This document shows positions 13,201-25,676 of a stretch of 64,000 bases of DNA, piece by piece. This stretch comes from Ampelomyces quisqualis. Its lineage: Eukaryota; Ascomycota; Dothideomycetes; Pleosporales; Phaeosphaeriaceae. Location of the stretch: the NCBI GenBank assembly GCA_018398575.1, contig JAGTXZ010000002.1, positions 560,501 through 624,500 on the forward strand, read 5' to 3'. The notes beneath the pieces were generated by a model. The model was not told the origin of the DNA, ran no database searches, and saw nothing but the letters and a program-made list of their open reading frames with translations. A program made the translations under genes and the position numbers. Numbering within the stretch: position 1 is the first letter of the stretch; every line of letters begins with the position of its first letter.

Positions 13201-13823
13201 AGCTCTCTCTACAAGTAGTTGTCTTAGGCTTCTGTATACTCTTTAGACGCTTGTATAATAGTCTTCTGTCTTAGCTTATAGTAAGCGACTAGTCTGTTAA
13301 TTATTATCTAGTTTGTAAAGCTATAGTACTTTAAGAAGTCCTTAAAGCGCTCTAGAAAGTCTATAACATTAGTTCTATTAAACAACAGCATATTTTCTGC
13401 TAGGTAAGCTAGTTACTGTGTTGTGTATAATAGAAGCTACACTTAGTTAAGAAACTCTACTAGTATCTAAAGAGCTCTTAATATTAAGTTATTTTAGCCT
13501 ATGCTTCTGCGCCTAGAGTGCTCTTCTAATAGCTGTTTAGCCTACTTCTTTAGCGCACTACTTATATTTGCGCTAGCTTCTTTTATTAACTCTATAGGCG
13601 TTAGTAGTAGAGCTTTCTGTCTATTAGAGTATTTAAGGTGTTAACAACTTAATGTGCTATTAAGTAGTTTTGTATTATCTTTGCGTTACTTTTGTAGGCT
13701 GCCTAAACAGTAGTTAAAGCTTATTTAAATAAACTAAAGAAAAGCAATAGCCTAGAAGACTAGGATTAAAGTTACTCTAAGGCCTAGGCTAATAGGAATT
13801 TAGAGTTGTAATTAGTTGCTATA
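10204..13823 (-). pseudogene. L gag and 5' leader (degenerate)
   Basis: This lies upstream of L pol and next to the 5' LTR. On the minus strand about 12,770-12,890 reads as an open, charged helical segment (EVEKEVHMLNLAEAIRAF, then KVELVAKQLLALL), a plausible gag/capsid-type fragment. Other parts are too mutated to place domains, and I saw no clear CCHC knuckle. Plus-strand ORFs at 10,255-10,437, 10,807-11,055 and 11,944-12,183 are shadows that survive because TGA is rare. Confidence 0.5.
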
Positions 13824-14007
13824 TGTAGTAGAGCGTTATTTACCTCTAAGGCCTATTAGATTTGATGTAGAATTAAATATATTATTATTAGGTATGTGTT
13901 GTGTAGGTTGTTGTCTTCTAATAGCCCTTTAGCTATTATATCTTGTCTATACCCGTAGCCGTGCCCTAAGCGTCCTTTAGACTTACTTCCTATATTACTT
14001 TACTACA
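13824..14007 (-). repeat. 5' LTR of L
   Basis: 184 bp, the less mutated of the two L LTRs; it keeps GTGTTGTGTAGG and CCGTAGCCGTGCCC-type words. It ends ACTACA directly before the second GTAT. Confidence 0.88.
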
Positions 14008-14011
14008 GTAT

Positions 14012-16712
14012 AAGCTTTATAGAAGTACCTATTCTATTTATACCTAAAAAGAATAGAATGTTATACCTTTACGTAGACTATTAAGGCCTTAACTAAGTTA
14101 CTAAGAAAAATAGATTAGCCTTACTCTTAATTAGAGAAACTCTTAATTAACTCTATAGATTAGTAAAGTTTACTAAGCTTAATCTTAAGAACGCGTACTA
14201 CTCAATTAGAATCTAGTAAGGTAATAAGTAGAAGACAGCATTTTACACGTAATACAGCTACTTTAAATACATAGTTATACCTATCAAGCTAACTAACGCG
14301 CCTACTATGTTTTAAAAGTATATTAATAGAGCCTTAGCTTTATATTTAGATATCTTTTGCCTTATCTATCTTAATAATAACTTAATCTTCTCTTAAAAAG
14401 AAAAGGATTATTAAAAGTAGGTAAGAAAAGTACTTACTAAGCTAAGAGAGTATAGTCTTTTTGTTAACCTAAAGAAATATACCTTTACTACTAACTAAGT
14501 AAAGTTTTTAGAGTTTATTATACGCCTTAATAGTATTATAATAGATCTAGAATAGGTTTACATAGTTATTAATTAGCCTACGCTAATATCTTTTAAGAAC
14601 GTTTAAGTCTTCTTAGGCTTTATAAACTTTTACTAACACTTTATATAAGGCTTTTCTATAATTATAGGCTCTATTACTAATCTTCTAAAGAGATTAGTTT
14701 AAGAAAAAAAGTCTAGTCCTTTTAACTAGCCTAATATAGTAGAAAAGGCAAAGCGCTAGCTATATAATAGGTTTATAACTACGCTAGTCTTATAGTACTA
14801 TAACTATACACTTCTATCTAAGCTAAAAACTAATACTTCTATCTAAGAAGTAGTAAGTATCTTCTTCTAACTCTATCTAGATAGAAACTAGTACTCTATA
14901 GCCTTTTAGTTAAAAAAGCTCTTACCTATAAAAAGAAACTACTATATATATAACCTAGAGCTTCTTACTATTATTATAGTAGTACAGCATTAGCGTTACT
15001 ATATTAAGAGGCTAGTAGTTTAGTTAGAAATATAGATAGACTATAATAACATACGTAGCTTTATAGGTATATTAACTCTGTCTAAAAGACAGGCTAGCTA
15101 AGTAATAAAGCTAGCTACTTATAACTTTAAGATTAAGTATTAGTGTAAGAAGATAAATTCTATAGATAGGCTTTTAGGGTAACTTATAGAAAATAGTAAT
15201 ACACTAGATATTTAACTATTAGATATATTACTAGCACTGCAAAAGAAATTACAGCTAGTAGAATCCTAAGCTAAGCTATCTAGTAAGAAGCTAGTATTAG
15301 TAGAAAGCTAGATAACAGCTTAATAGTAAGTAGGTACTCTATATCTTAATAAAGATATTTTTATAAGCCTAGCGCATAGCGTTAAGGCAATAGCTATAAG
15401 CTATAGTTCTAATTAAGAGATTTCTAAGAGTAGACTTGTAATAGCCTAAAGAGCTATATAGTTATAAAGCCTAGTATATAGTGTTTAGGTAATAGCTAAA
15501 AGCTATAGCTCTAATTAAGAGATTTCTAAGAGTAGACTAGTAATAGCCTAAAGGATTACGCAGTTACAAGCAAGAGCTATAGCTTCTAGAAGGTTACCTT
15601 ATAAGAAACTTTCTAAGTCCTTTTTTAAAATTTATATATAAGTATAATAGAATAACCTAGAAATAGTTACGCTATACAGAGACAATAAATCTCTAGCGCC
15701 TACCTATTAAGGCACTAGTAAACGCTAAAGGCGCTAGAAGCTTAACACTTTAGGTAGCCTTTAGTTTAAAAACTAATTATATATATTACTAGAGCTAGTC
15801 TTTAAAGCTAAGCTTCTTAAGCTATATTATAATAATCTACTTACTAGCTATTTTAGGTAGGCTAAAACGCTTAAGCTTATCACCTAATACTACTATTAGC
15901 CTAGGCTTAAAAAAGAGCTTAAGAAGTATATTAACTCTTACTTAGTGTGCTAAGGCATAAAGTTACTTTAATAGCGCTCTACTAGCGTGTTAAACGCGCT
16001 TCTCTAACCCTAGAAGCTATAGTAAGAAATTATAATAGATTTTGTTATAGGCCTACTACCTACTAAGCACTATAGCGTTATATATAACGTAATACTTATT
16101 ATAGTTAATAGGTATACTAAAATAGCTAAGTATATTTCTATATAGAAAAAAGTTACTACCTTATAGCTAGTAGACCTATTTTTAGAACATGTTATATAAT
16201 TCTTTAGATTACCTAAAGGTATTATATTAGATTATAAAAGTATCTTTATATTATAATTTTAGATAGACTTCTACTTTATAGTAAAAGTAAAGTACTAGCT
16301 TAGTACTACCTTTTACTTATAAATAGACAAGTAAATAGAATAGTAAAATTAGACCTATAAGTAATACCTAAGAGCTTTTATAAGTAACTATTAAGAGAAT
16401 TAGGTATACCTCTTACTACTAGCAGAGTTTATATATAATAATGCTAAATAGGCTATATTAGAAATATTTCTATTCTTTGCCTACTATAAGTTCTACCTAC
16501 AACTAAACTATAAGCTAGCAGTACCTGCTAAAGTCTCTAGCGTTAAGAAAAGGTTGTAAGAACTTATATAAACTTAAGACGCTTTAACTAATTAGTAGTA
16601 TAAGACTTTATAATATTAGAAGTATTATTATAATAAGAAATATAAGCTCTAAGAGTTTAAACTAAAGAATAAAATTCTCTTATTAACAAAGCATCTACGC
16701 CTATATAGCACT
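14012..16712 (+). pseudogene. Gypsy element A, piece 2: RT, RNase H, integrase (degenerate)
   Basis: This continues A after L and aligns with F about 48,415-51,024. On + it reads LFIPKKNRMLYLYVDYQGLN (RT start) at about 14,033-14,095, then an RT active-site box YLNN in place of YLDD near 14,366-14,378, then an RNase H-like tract to about 15,100. An integrase HHCC-like tract lies near 15,860-15,990 and the core start IIIDFVIGLLPTKHYSVIYN near 16,030. The reading frame can be followed for kilobases with hardly any indel; the breaks are mostly TAG and TAA. It stops at CT (16,711-16,712), the 2-bp target of TIR element X. Confidence 0.87.
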
Positions 16713-16920
16713 TGTTAGGAAAAATTAAGATTTGTCTAGTTAGCTTAGTTGCAGCAACCTGCAGCTACCTAACAGTAATACTATCTACTAAATAATTTAC
16801 TAAAGTTGCCTTACTTACTTCTAGTTGCTAGTAACCTAATAGTAACCTAATAGTAAGTTGCCTATGTTACCTATATTACTAGTATTGCTAGTATTACTAG
16901 ATTTAATAGTTAAGAACTAT
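16713..16920 (+). mobile_element. Short TIR element X, left part
   Basis: It starts TGTTAGGAAAAATTAAG directly after CT (16,711-16,712). Its other end is 59,009-59,099, followed by CT at 59,100-59,101. The empty site in F reads GCGCT|AGCAAAAAG near 51,008-51,024, so the TSD is CT. X is a short version (about 285 bp) lacking the palindromic core of the other copies. Segment Z is inserted after the 15-bp sequence at 16,906-16,920. Confidence 0.8.
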
Positions 16921-16928
16921 TAAGTACT

Positions 16929-17774
16929 TATTAGGAAAATTTAAGATTGTTCTGGTCGGCCTAATTGCTGCGACCCGCAGCAGCCCAATAGCGATACTGT
17001 CTACTAGACAATTTGCCAAAGTTGCCCTACTTACTTTTAGTCGCTAGCGACCTAATAGTAACCTGACAGCAACCTAACAGAGTTGCTAGAGTTGCTAGAT
17101 CTAACAGAGTTGCTAATGTCGCCAATTTTACATATAGCTGTATTTTTATGATTACGTAAGTAACCTAAAAATACAAAATATAGAGCGGAATTCCCTTTTT
17201 AAAATGCACTATTTAGAATCTTTGTAGCTGCTCTAGTTATTGAGATATAGCGCGTTGAAGTTATAAACTGTTTTAAAAAAACTTTAAAGTACGTTTAACA
17301 CAATAGATCTACGCACATGCTACATAATATAATATAATAAAATGTTCTAGAGTAAAATCTGCACTTTGGTAACTATTTCCTTTATAAAAAATATAATATA
17401 TTATCTAGTTAAAGTGCTAGAGCTTTAGCAAAAACAAGCCTTGGTAAAGAACATTAAAAAGTTACAAACTTTACTGCTGTGCATCTTAGCAACTAGAGCA
17501 GCTATAAAAATTCTAAATAGTGCGTTTTAAAGAGGGAATTAAGCTCCATGTTTTAGGTTTTTAGAATAATTACGTAATTGCGCGGGTAGAGCAGGTAGGT
17601 CCAGTGGATTAGGTAGATCAATTTGGGCGTTTTTGTCTAATTAGGCAGCTAGAACAAATTAGGGACCCTAGGGACAGTTGAGTACGGTCGAGAACTATCT
17701 GGTAGCTAGCAGTACAGTCGTGTTAACAGTGTTGCTAATGTCGCGGATGTTGCTAATGTTGTGTTTTCCTAACG
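16929..17774 (+). mobile_element. Short TIR element, copy 3 (846 bp)
   Basis: It begins TATTAGGAAAAT (first two bases mutated from CG) and ends TTTTCCTAACG, with TSD CT (16,927-16,928 and 17,775-17,776). It carries the TTACGTAA-bounded inverted core (about 17,151-17,579) and is inserted eight bases inside the left end of Z. Confidence 0.82.
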
Positions 17775-17776
17775 CT

Positions 17777-19270
17777 GCAGCACTAGCAGAACTATATACT
17801 ATAGCTAGCTGCCTATATCTTTACACTCTTATAGCGTAGGCTAACTAAGCTAGTTCTCTTTTTCTAGTTATATAGGCTTTTTAATTAAATATAGTATAGT
17901 TAAATTACGCTTCTTTAAAAGAAGGCTAGCCTAAACGTAGCTACTAGGCTTAACATTCTATAGAGTACGCGTTAGTAGGTATACAACGCGCTCTATATAT
18001 AGAAGGCTATAACTACTACTACTACTTACAGAGTAGTAACTATCTTGCTAGTTAGTTATATTAGAATTATATACTATATCTACTAGTACTGTACTATCTG
18101 CTATAGTAGTCTACACTATTATGTTATATTAAGGCTAACCTAATAGTATCTACGTGTTATACTAGTAAAAGTATATTAAGTTATTATAATATTTGCTACG
18201 CCTGCTATTTACAACTACTTAATAATACTCTATTTCTTTTTTATACTGTTATACTAACCTATTATACTTATCTAGTTCTAGTTACTATTTCTCTTTAGTT
18301 AAGGTAATTATGTTAAGTATGTTACCTTTAATTACTATATTATAGGCCTACGTTAAAAATTCTTCTTATATGTCTTCTACTATAATACTCTAGCTACTTC
18401 TATAGTTCTTAAACTATAGCTATTTATTTACCTTATAAAGGTATTCTAGTGCAAGTTTATCTATATATCTATACTCTTCTAGTAAAATATCTTTTACTTT
18501 ACTTAATACTTTACGCATATATATATAAACAGTACTCTATATAAGTTATTATATATTATATTACGTTTAGACCTACTTATATTATTAGTGTCTTTATATA
18601 AGAATTTTCTTTCTTTTCTAACATCTTTCTTTCTATTCCTTTCTATTATGCAGTTTACCTTCTCCTTTTCTTTGTTATTGTAATTATCTATAAGCGTATT
18701 ATAGTAATCTTACTCCTCTTTTGTATAGTTAGCTAGAATATTATCTATATTATTGTTATAGGTATTCTTTAGTACTAAAACGTTAGCTCTATTATTCTTT
18801 TATTAGTTTATATATACAGTAAAATCCTATTATATATTATCTTATATAAGAATCTATTAAATATCTTCTAGGTTCTTTTATTTTTTGTAAATAGTATTAA
18901 AGTAGTCTACTTTCTATTTGCTAATACTATGTGTAGAACTTGCAATATACTCTTTATAGTGTATCTATAGAAAAGTATAGTTTTTCTAGTGCTATGATTA
19001 TTAAATTCTCTTATTGCGTTTAATATAACTAAGCCTATTAGTACTACTATATTTACACTTAGTTTATTAAACTTCTTTTAATTTATAGTTATTATAGCAA
19101 TGCTCTATTTTCTGTTATTATAGAATAACTATGCTATTACTACTGCAAGACTAGAGTTAAGAAATCTAGTAGATTTAGGCTGTCTTTAGTTAGCTAGTGT
19201 AGCTGTTTTAGAAGTATACTTGTATTCTTTAGGTCTTATAGTAGGTAAATAAAGTCTTAAAGTAGTTTAC
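17777..19270 (-). pseudogene. Z left fragment: degenerate minus-strand coding tract
   Basis: On the minus strand, long stretches stay open if TAG/TAA are treated as mutated sense codons. The clearest is about 18,250-18,540, a charged helical tract (KVKDILLEEYRYIDKLALEY), with more such sequence towards 18,950. The tract continues across inserted element C into 27,176 onwards. The base words TCA, TGA, CCA and TGG are almost missing. No known domain is recognised. Confidence 0.45.
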
Positions 19271-19570
19271 TATAACAACGCAGGTAGGTACAGCTATTAG
19301 AATTAAATTAGATACGTATTAGAGGCATATAGGAGTGCGTGTTGTATTAGAGATTCTAGATTAGCTATATACCTATAGGTCTTGTATAGAAGAACAAGAA
19401 AAACTTATACTCTATCTAATATAGTAGGTTTATATTTATAGTTAAGGTAGCAACTAAGTTAGAGCTAATTTAGAGTACTTTTAGTACTACCTCTACTATT
19501 TCTTGCATAATCTATTACTAAGCCTTTATAGAGTATTAGATATAATATATATTTATATGTGCCTGTTATA
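19271..19570 (-). repeat. 3' LTR of C
   Basis: 300 bp, starting TATAACAACGCAGG (from TGTAAC) and ending TGTTATA on +. It has 11 extra bases near 19,310 that the partner LTR lacks but the H LTR has. Confidence 0.85.
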
Positions 19571-20640
19571 TTACTCTTCTTCTTAAAATTAATAGTCTCT
19601 ATTTATTAGGTCTGTATTAATACGCTTTTAGATACCTTCTAAAATTTTCTAAAAGTCTTATTTACCTTAACTTTAAATTTCTAATAACGCGTTATAGCTG
19701 TTTATTATTGTTTTTCTTAGCGCAGCAGCGCGTTTATTATTCTACTTTACCTAGAGTTTTTTAAGCATATATATAAGGCTAGCTCTTAGTATACTACTTT
19801 CTTATACTTTCTCTCTTACGTTTGTATACCTAAAGCTATCTAAGCCTTATCCTGTCTTAATTACTAGCTAACTATATAGTAGATATATACAATATCTATT
19901 TCTATCCTTTCTAAAGCTTATTCTCTAGCCTATTAGGTTATTTACCTACAGGCTGTAAGAGCTTTTGCTTGTAGCTAATTTAATATTAAGTTTAGATTCT
20001 ATTTAAACCTCTCTAAGAAGTATGTATATTATACGCTCTTAAATAAAAAGTGTTACCTAGTTCTTCTATATGCAGACTAGAAGTATAATAGCTTTTCTAA
20101 GGCTCTTAACTACAGGTTTACTACTCTAGGTAGAGATAAGTCTAATAAGGTTATATTAGAGTAAGAGGTTGCTGTTAAGAACGTAGCGTTTTAGTTAGCT
20201 ACTGTAGTGCAAGTAAGCACTACACAAGTAGCTAACCTAAATAATACTAACTTATTAGTTAGCGCTTATTACTAGAGGGAGAAGCTAGCTAAAGAGGTTA
20301 GAGAGATAGCTAAGGAGGTTAGAGCGCTTAGAAGAAGCACAGCTAGGTTAACTAGTATAGTTACTTAGCTAGTAGATGTTATAATAGTATTAAGAGCTAA
20401 TTAGTTAGTAGAGTAAGAGAAGGCGCAAAAGGTAACGTAAGAGGCTAGTACTTATAGTAAGCAGAGCTAAAACAGAAGATAACTAGGTAGTACGTTAGTT
20501 TCTGCACCTAGGGATTTAGATAGTTAAGAATATTCTACTAGTAGTAGTAATAGTCTGCTATTAGATCTAATAGAAGAGTAAGACTTCTATTGTTAATAGC
20601 TGTTACCTACTAGTGTAGTAGTTGTAATATTAAGTTTTAT
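19571..20640 (+). pseudogene. Antisense ORF in the 3' region of C
   Basis: A degenerate plus-strand frame of roughly 300-350 codons can be followed from about 19,690 to 20,600 and ends at a real-looking stop. It contains a Cys/Lys motif (KYVYYTLLNKKCYLVLL) near 20,010-20,060. A strongly helical charged segment with heptad spacing (EKLAKEVREIAKEVRALRR) follows near 20,279-20,335, then an acidic, Ser-rich C-terminus. It is antisense to pol of the same element. The H copy (61,207-62,410, minus) keeps the coiled-coil region (ELAKKVRRIAKEVKLLR), which supports a real protein-coding past. Function unknown; it could be a DNA- or RNA-binding accessory protein. Confidence 0.55.
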
Positions 20641-23600
20641 TTCTCTAATATAATTATTTTGCAATACTACAAGATCTTTAACTTCTTTTTTCTATACTAT
20701 AATCTACTTAGCTAACGCTTGTAGAAGTCCTAGCTATTTTAAACAGGGTTTATAGAACGCTTGCAACATATATAGAGCGCCTATAAAGTTTAAAGTATTA
20801 TACTAGGTAGGGTTAGAATTATAGCCTACTTATTTTACGTAATACTTTAGAATAGAGCAGTACAGCTTGCTAGCTAGGATCTCTTTAACTTTCTATTCTT
20901 TAACGCCTTAAATTAGAATGCTAGATAGGTTTAGGCTTAGCTAACTAGGTAGGGGGTTATTAGAGTTTTTACAGAGGACGTCTAGAGCAAACACGTTATA
21001 GATCTTAGAGCCTTTTAGCAGTTTTAATTAGAATAAATACCTAACTTATTCTAGAACTTTAAAGAGTTGCTCCTATAATTTAGTAAGTTTGTAACTTAGG
21101 TAAGTAATAGATAGGTTTTAGGTTAACACGTAAACCTTGTTACCTACTAACTAATTAACAGGTTATTAATATTTGTTAACTTTAGTAGCTATACGTTGTT
21201 AAGCCTTTTCTATATTATTTTTAGCTGTACGCTAGGCTTTATATATGCAGGTAGCTAAGCTTAAGGCGTCCTTAATATTAGCATTCTTATACTTTAAAGT
21301 AGATAATAACTAATCTTAGCTTTAGCGTAGTTTAGATCTAAAAAAGAGCTAGTATAGCGCTATACTAATTGCAGAGTATAGCAGCGTAGCTTAGGCTTAA
21401 TTAATTATTAGTAAAAGGTTACTCTAGTTGTTCTAGTAATCAAATATAAAGGGCCTTAATTGTTAATTAATATACTTGTTTATAATCTTAGTTTGTCTAT
21501 TAGTTTGTTTATAGTAGGCTGTAGAAAGCTTAATTTACACGCCTAGGATCTTACAGAACTTAGACTAGAATTAGGATATAAACTAGAGGCTGCAGTTAGA
21601 CACTATGCTTTTAGGCGTATAGCTAAATTAGTATACCTATTAGATAAACAAGTAAGATATTTCTTAAGCGTTAATTGTTTTATAGCAAGGAATAGAAATA
21701 GCTTACTTAAATAAACAATTAATAATAACTATAATTTAATTATAGCTATAACAATCTGTTAGAAATGTCTTAAAATCTCTATATAAATGCTGCATAGGCC
21801 TATTAGGAATTAGTAACAGATAGAGAAAACCTTAGGATTAGAGCTGTCTTAGATAGAATCTCTAACAGAATACGTAGTTTTGTACATAGCGTTTACATAT
21901 AGCCTCTATACCTTTCTAATAAAATTACTAGGCTAAAAGCTAATACGTCTTTATAGCACTTAGGTAAGCAGTAAATACCTAATTGTAAGCCTTTCTAATT
22001 AGTTAAGTGTATAAGAGAGAATCTCTAGGTACACAAAGGCATAAGTAATATAGTAGTAGTTTTTTTTAGATATAATATAGCTGTAGTAACGTAATGCGTT
22101 CTTCTTTAAAGGAGTAGCAATTCTCTGCTAGTAGAGCTTTAATTAGTTCTAAAGAGTTAATATTTAAGGGAGCACTAATAGAGTAAACTAAAATAGTAGA
22201 AATAGTAGACTCTAGCTAGATACAAACGTAGTTCTAGGCTAGTTTAGTATTAATTAGGTAGTTTAGTTATTTAGGTCCTAAAGGTATATAAGATCTGTTG
22301 TCTTACTAGGTAGCCTTAACCTTACTAACGTTTTGTTTCCTTTAGCTAAAGATATTAGCTCTCTTGTTTAACTTGCTAGGCGTGTACTTAATGCGGAAAT
22401 TAAAAGGAGTAATAACTTCTACCTATTAGGCTTAACGTGTATTAAGAACCTATGTAGTTATAAAGTATTCTAAGGAATAATAGTCTAAATACACCTAGAT
22501 TTAGCTCTATATAGAGGTAAGCTTAGCTCTTTACTTCTTAAATACTTTTAAGATAATAAATAGTTCTTTGTTATATATTTCCTAATTAAGTTTAGCTCTA
22601 GATAGAGTGTAACTATAGAAGGCTATAAGATACTACTTATTATTAGGGTGCCTTTAAGAGAGTACTCCTGCTATTACTCTATCTAACGTATTAGTTTTTA
22701 ATTTTATGTTATACTTGGGATAGAAATAAGATAGCGTAGAAATAGCTAGAAGTAAAGCTTTAATCTAATTAAAAGCCTATTAGCAGTTAGTAGTCTATTT
22801 AAAAGGCGTAGCAGAACTCTAAAGCTTTATAATTAGTTTAGCTACATAAGGGAAATCCTTAATAAATTGTTAATAGAAACTAGTAAAACTAAGAAATAAC
22901 TTAACGCTAGTAACTATAGTAGGTTTAGCCTAGTTGCAGAGTACTTCTACCTTGTTAGAGTTAACCTTAGTGCTCTAGTTTATAAAAACGTAACCTAGAT
23001 ACTTTGTACAAGTTACATAGAATTTACTTTTCTAAATATCTACTTAGAGTTCTATAGTACGTAGGCGCTCTAAAACCTTTTAGACGTGTTTCTAATGTAA
23101 ATTTATATCTTTAGAGTAGATTAGGATGTTATTAAGATACGTAATACAGAAATTATTAAGATAATTAATTAGTATATTATTTATATAGCGCTAATACGTA
23201 GCTAGCCTATTATATAAGCCAAAAGAAAGTACCTTACACTTATAGGTACTATAACAGGTCTAGAAAGTAGTATACTCTTTAGAGTTAAGATCTATACAAA
23301 TTTTGTTAAAGGTAGCCCTAATGTTACACTTAGTAAAGATCTTAGCTTTAGAGGAGCGTAATAATAGCTTATTAATACAAAGGATTAGATAGACGTCCTT
23401 GCGCGTAAGAGCGTTAATCTTCTAGTAGTCTACATAGATGCGTATATCTCTATTTAGTTTACGTATACAAAGAATAAGTAAAGTAAAAGAACTTTAGCTA
23501 GCCTTAATAAAACTCTTCTAAAGGTGTTTCTAGACGTAGGCCTTAGTAGCTTTAAGCTTCTTCTAATTCTGCTTATACAGGAGACCAAACGTATTTAGTA

Positions 23601-23900
23601 ATAGTTCTTTAAAGACAATCTTGTAATTGTACAGATAATAAAAAGGCAATTAATTAGCTGCTAACTTACTAAATATATTCTAATACTAGGAGTAGTAGGC
23701 AGGTAATTACTTATTTAATTAGCATTAATTGTCTGCGTTATTCTTAGAGGCAAGGATTCTATTAATCTTATAGAGGCTAGTTATAAAGAACTTATTTTAG
23801 AGCTTCTTTATAATAAAGTAGAATGTATTAGCTAAAATAAGAGCAATATAGGTAGTTAGAGAAGGTTTAGACTCTAAGTAGAGTTGCTTAGTTAGGGTAT
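20641..23900 (-). pseudogene. C pol: integrase and reverse transcriptase (degenerate)
   Basis: On the minus strand the RT is clear. It runs from about 23,480 (LRKLNREIRIYVDYQKINAL-like; the Q is TAG) down through KCKVLSFGLYNRLATYQRYI near 23,200 (the PFGL segment). The active-site box is YLNNILIYSKD near 23,113-23,150, where YLDD is expected. The thumb follows, towards 22,950. RNase H and integrase should occupy 22,900 down to about 20,700; this part is AT-rich and I place it by order rather than by clear motifs. The start and end are approximate. Confidence 0.75.
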
Positions 23901-25674
23901 AAGGAATCTCTAAGAATTTTTAGGCTAATAGGAGCTTTAAGCATCCCTTAATATAGTAAATAAAAGAAGAAAAATACTAGTAAGGACTGTTTTGAATATA
24001 ATAGTCTTCTTTCTCCTATAGAGCGTTGCTTTGTTACACATTAAGATAGACAGTAGCTGGCACTATAGCTTAATATAGAACTATAGAAATAGAGAGTAAA
24101 GAATTGTATAAATAGAGGTACTTAGATAGCTAAATAAACTATAACCTATCTATGTCTAATTAAATCTTAAATTGTCTTAACTATTAGAGGCTAAGTATAC
24201 AGTCTTAAGACTTAAGATTAAGAATAAGAAAGAAGTAGTTTAAAATCTTTTAACTATTAATATTTAAGTGTAGTTAAATATATTAAGTAACTAAAGAAGT
24301 AATCTAATCCTTAAAGCTGCGTACCTAAACCTAAAAGAGAAGCTTCTAGATAGGTTAATGTAAAGCTTTAGAAACAGATAAAATAATTTGTAAATTTAAA
24401 AATAAGAAACCTTAGGCACTAGTGTTAATAAGAGTATTAAGGCGTAACCTAATATCTTAGTTATAAAGAAGTATAGGTATAAGGAAATAAAGACTGCAAA
24501 ACAAATAAGAAAGGTTAAGGTAAGATAGAATGTAATAGCTTAGGCCTAAAGAAAAGGTTCTTTCTAGGCGCTTCTGTTTCCTATATAATACACCTTCTAG
24601 TTAGATTGCTCTTAAGCATCTTTAAACTTATCTACTTCTATAGCTTTAATCTAACGCATATAAGGCTTTATGCAATTACTAGCGTAGTATTCTAGTTTAC
24701 TACAATTATAGTAACTACTAGAAGTCTTCTGTTAATTAGGTTTAGAAGTCTTAGTAAGAAGACGTACTGTTATTAATTAATAGGCTAGCGCAGAATGTGT
24801 TAGAGCGCTAGAGGTAGTAGTCTAATTTAGCTCTAAATTAGATTATAGAGCCTACCTAATTAGCAATTTGGTAGCAGCTAGTAATATACTTAGGTTAAGA
24901 TTATTCTTTTACTCTATATTATAGGCAGTAAGGTATTTTACTATCTAATTAAATAAGTTCTTCTATTAGTGCCTAAATTCTAGGTTAGAGGCTTATAGTC
25001 CTAGCGTAATTTTTGTCTATAAGTAGTAAAACTACTCTAAAGAGAGTACTTGTCTCTTAACTGCAGAACTTAGAAACCTAGCTTTAAACAAAAAGAACGT
25101 TTTCTTCTTAATTATCTGCATTTAATTAAAGGCTGTATAGCTTTTAGCTACTTTGTTACCTATAATAAAATAGAACTTAAGTAGCTTAATTATTTACTTA
25201 GCGTTCTAGAATTACTCTTAATTAGTATCTAATAAATATTAAGGCTTAAGATAGCCCTTAGCTAATCCTGTAGTATAGCTCTATACTAGGGCTATACGTT
25301 GCCTTTTAGTCTAATAGTAATCTAAGTTAATTTTAAGTTAATCCTAGATAGAGGCCTGCTATTAGTAGAAGGTAGGATCTTTCTTATTACTAAGATTATT
25401 AATATTAGACGTCTTCTCTAATTATTAAGATTAGCAGAAACCTTTATAGCAATATAAGTGTTCTAATATAAAGCTGTTAGATAAACAGTAAGGTGCAGAA
25501 TTGTTCTAGAGTAATTTAGTAGTAGGTAAAGGCTTGTCTAGTCCTACTAAAGGAGTTAGTCCTTTCTTAAGAGAATTACTTTCTGCTAATACTTGTTTTA
25601 GTTTTTCTTGTAATTAATTAACTTCTATTTATGTAGAGGTTAGATTTAGTGCAGCTCTAGGCTAAGGTCTCTCT
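23901..25674 (-). pseudogene. C gag (degenerate)
   Basis: This is upstream of C pol on the minus strand. A zinc-knuckle remnant, YYNCSKLEYYASNC, lies near 24,670-24,715. It matches C-x2-C-x4-H-x4-C with the first Cys and the His both changed to Tyr, which is the result of the transition damage seen throughout. The rest of the tract has Lys/Gln-type helical stretches with many TAG/TAA. TIR copy 4 interrupts the 5' side. Confidence 0.65.
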
Positions 25675-25676
25675 TT

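Larger units (their letters stand above)
432..14007 (-). mobile_element. LTR retrotransposon L (Ty3/Gypsy), 184-bp LTRs, inserted in A
   Basis: L is a complete but dead Gypsy element. Both LTRs are 184 bp, begin TGTAGTAG and end ACTACA. The TSD is GTAT (428-431 and 14,008-14,011), and the uninterrupted site reads AAAGTATAAG in F near 48,408. Pol reads on the minus strand, so the 3' LTR is the left one; a purine-rich stretch next to it (616-625 on -) fits a polypurine tract. Without its two inserted TIR elements L is about 11.9 kb, long for a fungal Gypsy. The excess is the 4.8 kb between integrase and the 3' LTR, which may be an extra antisense ORF region or an unrecognised insertion. Confidence 0.85.

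Noticed and set aside
19571..20640. The C antisense ORF as the gag of a plus-strand element.
   Set aside because: RT and a gag zinc knuckle of the same LTR pair are clear on the minus strand, and the purine-rich tract beside the left LTR also gives minus orientation.
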